Translations under genes and position numbers: made by a program
Origin: Aurifilum marmelostoma
Taxonomy: Eukaryota; Ascomycota; Sordariomycetes; Diaporthales; Cryphonectriaceae
Direction of reading: 5' to 3'
Length of the DNA stretch: 64,000 nt
NCBI GenBank assembly: GCA_027559495.1
Contig: JAMXSV010000026.1
Coordinates: forward strand, 1,612,001 to 1,676,000
Part shown: in pieces, positions 54,980 to 64,000 of the stretch
Numbering within the stretch: the stretch's first letter is position 1
Layout: each line of letters opens with the position of its first letter
The notes under the pieces: generated by a model
Database searches by the model: none
Told to the model about the DNA's origin: nothing
Seen by the model: the letters and a program-made list of their open reading frames with translations, nothing else

Positions 54980-57175
54980 TTACCTCTTGCGCTTCTTGTT
55001 CTTGTCCGAGGAACCGGCGGTCGCAAACATGGCTGTTGTTGGCGCGATTGTCGCCGGGGGCAGCAGAGGACTGCCGACCTCTGACAGCTCATCTTTCTTG
55101 ATGGGCACGCCCATGTGTCGACCATAGCGACCCTTGCGGCCGTTGCCCTCGTCCTCGCTGATGCACAGCTCGGCGGGGATGCCAGCATCTCGGCATCGGC
55201 CACATGGGCGTTGTCGGTCACAGCCCTTCTTGCTCTTACGGCATCGTTGGCAGCGGGGCTTGGTAGAGAGGTCGGGCTGGTCATCCTCACCAGACATGGT
55301 AGCGCCACCGGAAATAGATGCGACAGAAGGCTTCCGGGATGCCGGGAGAGACGCCGGCGACATCGGTCCGTTGGGGATGCTACCGGCCTTCTTAACCTTG
55401 GCGCCTGTGGCAGTCTTGATCGATTTGTTTGCTTTGTTGCTCTTGAGCTTCGTGCCGTTGGCGCGGGGCTTGGCGCCATTCGCCGCCGCCGCCTTGGTAG
55501 CTTTGGCCTTGGGCGCAGCCATAGTGCCGCTCGGCGCGCTCTCGGGGTAGCCATCATCCTCATCGCTCGGCTCAGCATTGCCATTGGCAGCAGGGGTGAA
55601 GTGGGCCTCGGCGGCTGAGTAGACATTCTTGCTGACACCGGATGTGTCGAGCTTCTGCTTGCGCACAGGTGGCTTCTCGTCGACCTCGCTCTCGCTCTCA
55701 CCATCGCTAGTGGCACCAGTGGACGAAGCCGCATCCGCATTGCGACTGAAAGTATCGTCAAGAGTAGAGGCCGACTTGCGACCGTGGGAGTGATTGGATA
55801 TCTCGCCCAGGCGCATCAGCTGCATGGCAACATCTTTGTCTTCCTCCGACATGCAGCTGCCCACCGTGGGATCGGGGGTCGCGAGGACGCCCATCGAAGG
55901 ACCGACGGCCGTGCCAGCGGTGTAGACCACAGGGCCACGAGAGGCTCGGGGGAGCCGTCATGGGCGTGGGATACATAACCACGCCATTGTAGCCAGCGAT
56001 GTGGGTCTGGGGCGACTGTAACGCAGCCGCATTGGTGAAGGCATTCTGGGCTGGTTGCACAAAGGGCATGGAGGCGCGATTGTGCTCTGTCCGTCGAGCA
56101 GGGGAGACAGAAGGGTTGGAGATAGCAGCAGGCATCTGAGGAGGTGCAAAAAGGGGCAGCTCCTGCAGGGTGATGCTATTAGCGACAGGCCGTACCCAGG
56201 TTACTGTGCCAGCAGGAGTAGCAGTGTTTGGACAATGAGGCAACTTACCGAGCTCTCGAACTTGGCGCGCTTGCGACGGCCGCCCTCGACGATATTGTCA
56301 AGGCTGATCTCCGTGCTGCCAATCAGCTCCTTGGGCTTTCCAGACGAGAACCCAGGGGCACCATCACCACTGCTGTAGCCGTTCATGCTGTCGGTCAGGG
56401 CGTCGCTGTTTGTCTGAGAGGCTGCGCCACGGCTCTTGCTGGACCGAGGGCGAGTGTGCTTGCTACTTGTGCTCGTAGAGGCACTGCGGCGCCCGTTGAC
56501 GCTGCCAGGCGAGACGCTGCGCCGCCTCGAAGACCTAGACGCAGGCCGAGATACGTAGTGGCCGCCCTGCGGCTGGGGAGGCTGGACAACATATCCGTCT
56601 TGCGTATAGTACATATGTGCTCCTGAACCGTCTGGCAGTAAAGCGTGCGGGTCTGGTAGAGGAGGACCTTCCCGGACACGAACATACACTACAGAGTTGT
56701 GACGGAAGTTCTCGTAGCGGCCAATGATGGTGTTGCCGAACTCATCCTCAAAGCTCACACCAGGGCAGCTTCTGGCTGTGGGGTATACACCGTAAAAGTT
56801 CTTGACAGTGGAGATGATGGACTCGGTGGTATCGTGGGGGTAGATCCGAACACGCATGGGCAGTCGCGATCGATACTGGTGAGAGTCCTCGACCAGCTCG
56901 AACTTGACAGAGCGGGGGGGCTGGGGGGGCGGAGAAGATCGGGAGGGTTCATGAGGTTGAGAGGGTTGAGGAGGTTGAGGAGGTGGTGCATATTGAGGCT
57001 GGACGAACTCCATGACGCCTGAGTCCCGCCTCAATGAGGCCAGGATATGGGCTTCAGAGGGAGTAGGGGGCTCGTGACACTGGACCGTGTGGGTGGTGAC
57101 GGCGGAAGCGGTATGTGCTCGGGGGGAGAGGTCGGAAGCGGGAGATTGTGCCGACATCAGACGCGGAGGTGTCAT
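54980..57175 (-). CDS. Zn2Cys6 transcription factor with N-terminal beta-grasp-like domain, one apparent frame break
   Basis: Exons 57175-56249 and 56162-54980 (intron 86 bp, gtaagt...gcag). The ATG at 57175 is used; the next at 57157 (MSAQSPAS) is also plausible. Residues 89-170 look like an ubiquitin/PB1-type beta-grasp (SVKFELVEDSHQYRS to SVVYVRVREG), preceded by Pro/Gln-rich sequence and followed by Ser/Arg-rich sequence. A binuclear zinc cluster lies near the C-terminus: C613, 616, 623, 629, 632 and 642 (CQRC-x6-C-x5-CGRC-x9-C), followed by GRKGRYGRHMGVPIKKDE and a basic end KNKKRKR. C-terminal placement is unusual, since most fungal Zn2Cys6 clusters are N-terminal. The two halves of exon 2 are one base out of frame at the G run 55948-55952 (plus strand). 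Allowing that gives 702 aa. Target genes unknown. Confidence 0.82.
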
Positions 57176-57558
57176 TCCTGATGGAATGACGGGCCCAAAG
57201 AGAACGATGAGACCTCTAATGGCAATCAATGTACCTCTCTTCCCAACCCCTGCTGTGTATTGGTCTTGAAATATATCCTGCGAATGTGTAGACGGGATGG
57301 GGCGGTGCGTGCCCCTTGCTCTCGTATCAGGTCGTGGGCGGTCAATGTGCGATTTGTCGGTATTCGGGGAGGCAGCGTCAAAGAGGGAGAGGCAATGGGG
57401 GACGACAGAAATGGCCGAAACTGGAGAAGAGTATGATAGTTAGCTCAGTTTTTCCAATGGAGAAAGAAATCGTAGTCATCGCCAGGCGAGAGACCTTCCA
57501 ATACCCTCCACAAAGTGTACAGGAGGTGTAAGGATCGGATCGAATGTGTGCGTGCGGG

Positions 57559-57579
57559 GTGTGTGTGTGTGTGTGTGTG
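57559..57579. repeat. (GT)n microsatellite
   Basis: About ten GT units, 384 bases upstream of the Zn2Cys6 start codon. Confidence 0.9.
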
Positions 57580-57700
57580 CGTAGGTGAGAGGGACTCGAC
57601 CAGGCTGGCAGAGCAGGTCTGGAACGAGAGAGGGAAGAAAAGAGAATGGATTTGACCAGAAATCTCGATCGCATGCTTTGAGGGAGCAGGTTCAACTCAC

Positions 57701-57789
57701 CAGAGAAGGAGATGATTGTTGTTGTTGGCCCTGGGAGAGCCTTGAAACTCGGGCGTTGGATCTCTTGTTCACATCCAGAACAGCGGCAC
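57701..57789 (-). other. Possible non-coding 5' leader exon of the Zn2Cys6 gene
   Basis: On the minus strand, a strong donor (ccag-gtaagcc) at 57911 is followed by an acceptor (cgtcgcag) ending at 57790. After 89 bases comes a second donor (ctctg-gtgagttg) at 57700. An acceptor (atacacag) around 57254 lies before the start codon. These would make a spliced leader with introns of about 122 and 450 bases. Seen as sites only; use is inferred. Confidence 0.35.
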
Positions 57790-58890
57790 CTGCGACGACA
57801 GACGAATGGGGATCAGGACCCAGAAGCACGGCTGGACGTGGTGGAATAGGCAAGTAAGGGGGAGGTCGAGAACGGGGCCAATGGGTGCGGTATGGGCTGG
57901 AAATGGCTTACCTGGTGATTTTGACGTCCTTTGATGGTCGAGGGTGGGCAGTCCGGAGGTGTTGAGGTGGGAAAGAGGAGAAGTTCGAGCAAGACTGGAT
58001 CGGATGGGATTTGTCTCTCGACGTCCCCAGACTCAACAGGCGAATAGCGCAGTAGCCCGCCTGCGCCTGTGCCCGCTGCGGCCCACCCTGACGCTCACAA
58101 CCACGCCAGACACTTCAGCATACAGGTCATACTCTCTCTCCACGGCTTTTGGCCAGAACACACAGGACATGACCATGATTACACCCTGTTGTCTTTTTTC
58201 CTTTATTCTCAGCAATCCATAGAGTCTAGACTCGACTCTCTTGTATGTTTCCTTTCTGCTACTGCTGCTCTTGGGGGGAAAAAAGGGGGGGGGGGGGGAG
58301 CGGGCGCGGAGGGACCTGGTTAACTCGGCAGGGCCGCCTTGTATCTCAGATCGCCCCGACGTTTCGATACGGATGCGCAAGACGATCTCGTTAGAAAAAC
58401 AGCTATCGAATCTCTGGTTCTGGTTCGCCTGTGGTATCTTCGCCGCTCTGTGCTTTTCTATAGTGTCCATGCGACGTAAAACCTTGGGCGCACTCAACCA
58501 CAACTGCAGCTGTTGAGGGTTGATCTGTCACATACACTACAGAACAGGGGATGGCATAGCAGATGAACAGGCACTCCAAGGAACCGCAGGGTAAGGGGGC
58601 ATAAACAAGCAGTCTGAGGCTGAATTGGCTACCAATTGTTGAGCACACTGCTGTGGCCCATGCTATTCATCCATCCAGGACCATCAATCCAAGTCTGTCA
58701 CTTGACTGATATGAAGTGTGGAGTTGAGGCAAGGACCAAGGCACTTTCAAGGGTAGCAGCGCAAATTGGGGTCGATCTGGGGCAACATTAGAAAACCTGA
58801 CAAGAAAGTCTCTAGACATGTACCAAGTAGGATGACAGCTGTAGAGACAAGGCACCTAAAGACTAAAGCGCCTACAAGATTAAGATCACC

Positions 58891-58893
<3 letters not shown>

Positions 58894-58922
<29 letters not shown>
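58894..58922. repeat. (CTG)n trinucleotide repeat
   Basis: Nine to ten uninterrupted CTG units, outside any coding region, about 1.7 kb upstream of the Zn2Cys6 start codon. Confidence 0.95.
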
Positions 58923-59402
58923 AGAAAGAAACTCTGCTGTTGACAGGATTCATGACCCAGGAAACTTCGCAACCGAACCTAGACCTGCGACTCGTACGAA
59001 CCCGGCTTGGCTTTCTATATTCAGACCCCCCTGCCCCTTCAACCGCTATCACTACCGCTAGAGGGCCTTTTGTAGGTTGTTCATTTTCAGAAGGTGCGAC
59101 TCATCTTGCGCAAAATCCGAGAGCAATCAAAACAAAGCATGCATCTCCATCTCTGGCCATCTTTGTCTGCAACAGCGGCATCGAGATTTCATTCTTGACA
59201 GTGAAGTTATACGAATGGTAATTTCCTCAATCCGCCGCCACCCTTACGAACTGGAATGGTCATGCGGTCATTGTTGGCCGACACAGGCTTGGCCGACCTT
59301 CCGGCCGCTTTTGCGTTTTGTCACCCACCACACCCTCCAAAACCAACACACACGGTGACACCCTATGCTTGGTACATGCACGCATGCACGCACGCGCACA
59401 TG

Positions 59403-59429
59403 CACACACACACACACACACACACACAC
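59403..59429. repeat. (CA)n microsatellite
   Basis: About thirteen CA units, preceded by an imperfect tract of gcatgcacgc units from about 59377. Confidence 0.9.
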
Positions 59430-62400
59430 CAACACTTCCCGCCCGGTCCAGACCTAGCTCGGTACGGAGTGAATCTAACACATCGAGCTGAATGCCTGGG
59501 AGGATGGAATGGTACGATTGGTGGCGGCAACAAACCAGCTCTACCACACCAGTAGTCTGTCTGTCTGGCTATCCCGCCCCTGGAATAGCATTCTGTGCAG
59601 GCAAAGAATTGTCGCATGAAGATCTCCCAGATCGGCTGCACTATACGTACCTGCGACGATCGCCTCGCAGGTCCTTACACGTCTCGCTATCTCTCTTCCT
59701 ATACCGCCTCAATCATTATAACCGTAATAACTGCTACTGTACCATGCTCCAACGAGCGCCACGCCGAACACCCCCGCCTCTGCGACATGCACAATCTCAG
59801 CCTGCCCAGATCTCAGAGGGGAGGATACAGGTTCCGTATCTGCTTTGTTGACCACGAAATAGGACCAGGGGGCCCGGTGTCATCCTGACCCTCCATGCGC
59901 CACACGTCGCACCGCACGGTCCCGTCTTTGGTGCGGACCTATGCTGCATGTGGAGGGCTGGGCTAAGCTGGATGGTTGGCCACTCGAGGCCGCACAAAGT
60001 CCAACAAATTGGAAACCACAGCGGGGTGACCTCTCCATTTTCTGCTGTCCTCCTCGTCCCTGCAGCAGCCGAAGAGGAGGAGGATGGAGGAGAGGGGGGG
60101 GGGAGAGGGCGGCGGGGGGCCAGACAGTCGCAATGCGACAAGGCGAGACAGGGACAGACGTGGACGTCCCTCTCGCCGTTGAGAACCCTGGTGGATCCCC
60201 CAAGGTTCAAAGCTAGCCCCGTCCAATAGCGCTGCGGACTGGGGTGACGAGGGCATCCGCTTCGCCAATTGTGGGACAGGGATCTTGCTGTCGATGCGAC
60301 GAGGCGAATGATACCGCCCTGTTGGTGTCCTGAAAATGCAAAGAGGGGGGAAAGAGAAGGAGAGAGGTATACAGGAACCCAGGCACACCGGCGGCTGCGG
60401 CTGCGCGTTCATTTGACCAGGTGAAAGAGGGAGGGAAAGAGCGACAGAAGCAGGCAGACAATGGAGGCAAGCGCCGCATTCCATCACTCTAGAAATAGCA
60501 ATGCGCCGAAACGTCGAGAAGCCCGCGAGAGGATCTGCAAATCCCATGCCATTCCCAGAGAGGAGAGAGGGCTTGGAAGGGCCAGCACAGCGCATTCGCA
60601 GCCTGGTCGTAATCTTGTTCGCGCGGCCCACCATTCTGTCATCGGCGGCGGATCAAAACCTACCAGGGGTCCTGTCAGTTGTTCAGTCCGTCAGACAGTC
60701 AACCGTCACTCCATCCTGACAGTCATACATTTTCTATGTATGTATATAAGTCAGAAGCCAAGAGAACATTATTAGAGCCTGTGAGCAAGGAGGAATAGAG
60801 GCCAGAGAGGCGCAAGAGCTCATCCCTCCAGCTGCGGGCCAGTCAAGCTTCAGAGCCGGCGGCAGGCTTTCTGCGCGCAAAGGTGGGTTCTTGATCGATC
60901 TCGGCTACCAATGCATCAGGTATAGTAGCAATAATGTGCAGCGGAACAACAAAGCCGGCTGCAGCGAGCTGCGATGACATGAGCTGTCCACCCCCCCCCC
61001 CCATACAAGAGCCATCGAATGAGGGATCCCTGTGTTCTGGGGGTGGGTTGTGTGGTGGTAGTTCTTGGTATTCTTCTTGTCGCCCGTTCGATTGCAGCGT
61101 TTCGCTGTCTCAGGCGGGCTACAGTGGGGGGTGGTCTGCATGAATCACGAAATGCGCCCTTGTCGCTCTAGCTTCCCCCTCCTCGCAAACTTGAAGAGGC
61201 AGAGGAAGGAGGGAACAAGAGGAGGCGCCATGATCTATTATCATCCTCGTCTTTGCCTTCACATGTATTCGAAGCCTGGTAGTGTCCGTGTGTGGTGATG
61301 CGTGGGGTGTTGTGGCCAGCAGCCAGAAGCTTCCAAGCGGTCGCACAGTCACCCGTCTCGTGATTCGCCGGATCAGGGTTGCGTCGACTCATGTTCGTTG
61401 CGGCGGTGACTTTTGGGGCCAGAGTCCACGGCGTGAGACTTGCAAACTGGGTCTCTGGATCCGGGGGGCTTTTTGTTGTCGCTCACATCTCTGTTCTGTT
61501 TATGCATCATAAAGTGGGAATGCCGTATACTGCTCTGTTGGTCCAAGAAGATATCCGCTTCAGGAGGTGGGCCCCTAGAAAGAGGGAGGACAAATGTGAG
61601 AGTCGTCGCATGCATTCGCACGCCTTGATGGCGCAAACTCAGTTTCCTGAGCAAAGCCAGCTTCCCGATACGACGATCTGGTTCTAGTCTCGGAGCTTTT
61701 CGACTCAGACGGACTCAAGCTACCGATCACCTGGTCTGCAATGAGAGGGAGGGAGGGGGCTGTGTGTGAAAGAGTGTGATCAGAGACTGGTGTCTATGCC
61801 GTACACTGCGACGTTACCGTATATGCGCGGTCGACACTTCCGCACATATGCGACTCATGCTGTGCTGCCCTCGATCTTTGGAGAAGAAAAAGAGAGCATG
61901 CACTCGCTTCTTCTTCTGCAACGCCACCGCGTGTCCGCAGCCAATGTGCGATTGATGAGCGATATGCCATGCCACCACCGTCCTTCGCTGCTCACTGTTC
62001 GCAAATGCAGGTTCTGTTATGTAGGGGGTGTCCAGACACATCAGATAGATAATGCTATTCCTGCTAACGAGGAAGGGAGGCACCTGGGGCCCGGGGTCTG
62101 GCCTCGCTACGGGCGCACGACCAGACGCAGAGAGATATGCGCCAGGCAGGAAATTGACATGATCGCCCTTCTGGGCCCATGGGAATAGGCAGGCTTCTTC
62201 TTCTGGTCGCAATTTGTTTCCCGCCCTCTGGGAATTTGCTCGATGATCGACGCTGTTGCCTCTGCTGTAGCTGCAGTTGCCGCGGTCGGTGTTGGGTTTT
62301 GCTTCTTCTCTTCTGCGACTGGTGTGGGTCCCCATGCACATGCAGGACAAGTGCCCGCTGCGAGGTGCTGAAGTGGCGACGCATCATCAGACAATCGCCC

Positions 62401-64000
62401 ACCCATCTGTTCGCTATGGGGCCACGGGTCTCGCGGATGCTGGGGAGCAGGGATCCGCCTTGTCTGGTCAGTGTCGCGGCCGCTGTGGCTGGGCCTGGGC
62501 CGGCTAGACAAAGCCCCCCTGACCTGCTCTTGCTTCATTCAGCGGCAGCACACGGCAGTCCGGTCGCATCCAGCGCTTCGCGCTCTCTGCTGTGCTGTGC
62601 TGTTTAGGGTACCCTCGATGGGGCTCTTGGGGCTCTTGTCTTTGTGTTCTTTCTTCTTTTTCCTTCCCTTTTGACTCTTTTTCTTCTTCATTCTAGGATC
62701 TTCTTCACCTCTGCTGCCTTCGTTTTCATCCAAGGGGCCGATGGCATCCATGTACTACTATGAGCACGACACCTCATCAAGGCATCACGCGCCAGCCTTT
62801 ACAACAAGTATTTGAATCGCTGTGCCCATCCAAGGTGGCAGCCAAGCAGCTAGGACTATCATTAGAAGCAGCACACCCCCGGACGGACGGCTTGAACCTC
62901 ACCCTGGCCTGAGACCTCGAACGGCCCAGAGGGGCAAGACGCAGCGGTGGGGTTCAAAGCTGTTCTTTCGCCCACTTTTTCTTAATCGCATGCATTCGCG
63001 CCCGGCAAACTCTTGCCAGCTCAATCATGAGAAAAAGAGGGGAAGGCTAGAAAATTCTGATGCAGCACTGCGTTGTTCAGCAAATGCACGCAGATGGCCC
63101 ATGGTTTGCAGAGACAAAGGTCTAGGGCAAAGGTTGCTTCAGGAAGTGGAATGCGACAGCGATCCCACTGGCCAGAACAGACCCTCTGGCACACCCCCCC
63201 CCCAAAACCGGGCCTGGCGGTCCCACTGCAGCCGGAGTGCTGCGCCAGGGCCCTTCTGAATCATTGTGCTTTGCCGAATCGAACCCCCCTATTTCGCGAC
63301 GCCATGTCGATGCGCAGATCCATTCCAGTGACGAGTGCTTTTGAAATTGATGGCAGTATGCTTTGGAAATAGGTTGATGTGAGTGCGACAAGAAGATGTC
63401 GAGAAATGCCAATTTGCGACAAGAAAGTGGTATCCTTGGAAGGTAGGCCAGCTGAGAGTCATGTGACCGCGGGTCATCCTCGCGTCGAGTACTTTTGATC
63501 TGTCGCGTGTGTAGATGCGATTAGTCTGGCCTCCATACCGGCTTCAACAAGACGTTTTCGACTTTTTCAAATACGTTTCCATGATTCTATAACAGCATTT
63601 GACACTTTTATCCTTTTTTTCAAATGCAAAATGCTGTTGCACGCTTCTTACCTAAATATTGTCGCTGTCAGTGTTGACGTGGGTGACGCGCCGCCCTGCA
63701 CGTCATCTACCTGAGATGGGGAAAACGACTCGGCCCGCGACAGGGGACAGGGGATGGCTGGTCACCAACGCAACCAAGATGGTCCGTGCTCTATGCTCTA
63801 TCACTAGCGCGTTCTGTCGCCCGCCCAATCCGGACCCCTGCACAGGTAAACAAATCGTAGTCACTGCTGCCCGGACATGCATTTCTGCTTACCCCTCAAG
63901 GGAAAGAGAAAAGAGAGAGTGAGGGCGAAAAAGAAAAAAAAACACATCCATTCGCTTGGGTCTTCCTTCTGCCCCACGCCTCCCATCAGGTCCGAGCTCT

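Larger units (their letters stand above)
57176..64000. promoter_or_regulatory. 6.8 kb gene-free region upstream of the Zn2Cys6 gene
   Basis: No open frame looks like protein on either strand. Contents I can name: GT, CTG and CA microsatellites, G/C runs of 10-13 bases (58285-58297, 60094-60103, 60991-61002, 63194-63203), and minus-strand splice-like sites near 57700-57912. By orientation it should be the regulatory region or long leader of the regulator. The right edge (63,900 onward) is CT-rich and may be the leader of a plus-strand gene beyond the window. Confidence 0.5.

Noticed and set aside
63262..63285. B-box-like sequence (minus-strand ggttcgatt), considered as part of a tRNA gene
   Set aside because: No T-stem pairing and no A box at a suitable distance.
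1..64000. Transposable elements, viral insertions or CRISPR arrays
   Set aside because: No transposase, reverse transcriptase, integrase, capsid or Cas-like frame, no long terminal or inverted repeats, and no regularly spaced repeats were seen.

Overview
This 64 kb window is nuclear DNA of a filamentous ascomycete (Pezizomycotina; a Sordariomycete is my best guess). The evidence is short GT-AG introns (about 49-160 bp, one of 387 bp), CT-rich leaders, intergenic spacers of 0.5-3 kb, and a set of conserved fungal single-copy genes. No virus, transposon, CRISPR array or tRNA could be supported. I place 18 protein genes and 28 introns by joining exons across frames. Spliced lengths are whole-codon after joining, and in three genes only if one or two single-base frame breaks are allowed.

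Layout. 1-8.3 kb is an accessory, metabolic stretch: a LigB-type extradiol dioxygenase (-), an aldehyde-dehydrogenase-like membrane-anchored protein that has lost its catalytic Cys (-), a small orphan protein (+), and an S15/CocE-type serine hydrolase (+). 8.7-11 kb is housekeeping: the TRAP-alpha/Irc22-like ER protein (+) and ribosomal protein eS28 (-, three short exons). 11.9-18.3 kb holds an adenylate-forming reductase (A-T-R, 'NRPS-like') and an MFS transporter, divergent over 1.57 kb, a plausible minimal specialised-metabolism unit. 19.4-23 kb has an AT-hook (HMGA-like) protein, aprataxin/Hnt3, and a secreted protein with three Lys-Arg sites that looks like a Kex2-processed peptide precursor.

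24.8-52 kb is a dense housekeeping block: a DEAH-box RNA helicase with UBA and RWD domains, the cohesin subunit Scc3/STAG, the telomere protein POT1, importin-alpha, urease accessory protein UreD, Pol III subunit RPC4/C53, an auxilin-like J-protein (Swa2), the glutathione-degrading amidotransferase Dug3 and kynurenine formamidase. 52-64 kb holds a single gene, a Zn2Cys6 regulator with an N-terminal beta-grasp-like domain. It has about 3 kb of empty sequence downstream and at least 6.8 kb upstream, containing microsatellites and possible spliced 5' leader exons.

Two genome-level features stand out. There are many G or C mononucleotide runs of 10-15 bases outside genes. Four single-base frame breaks occur in three otherwise intact conserved genes (swa2, kynurenine formamidase twice, the Zn2Cys6 gene). 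Each is explained by one extra base in a G/C run, so assembly error is the first hypothesis. The best candidates for new biology are the Kex2-type peptide precursor, the pseudo-ALDH, the reductase/transporter pair and the isolated Zn2Cys6 locus.
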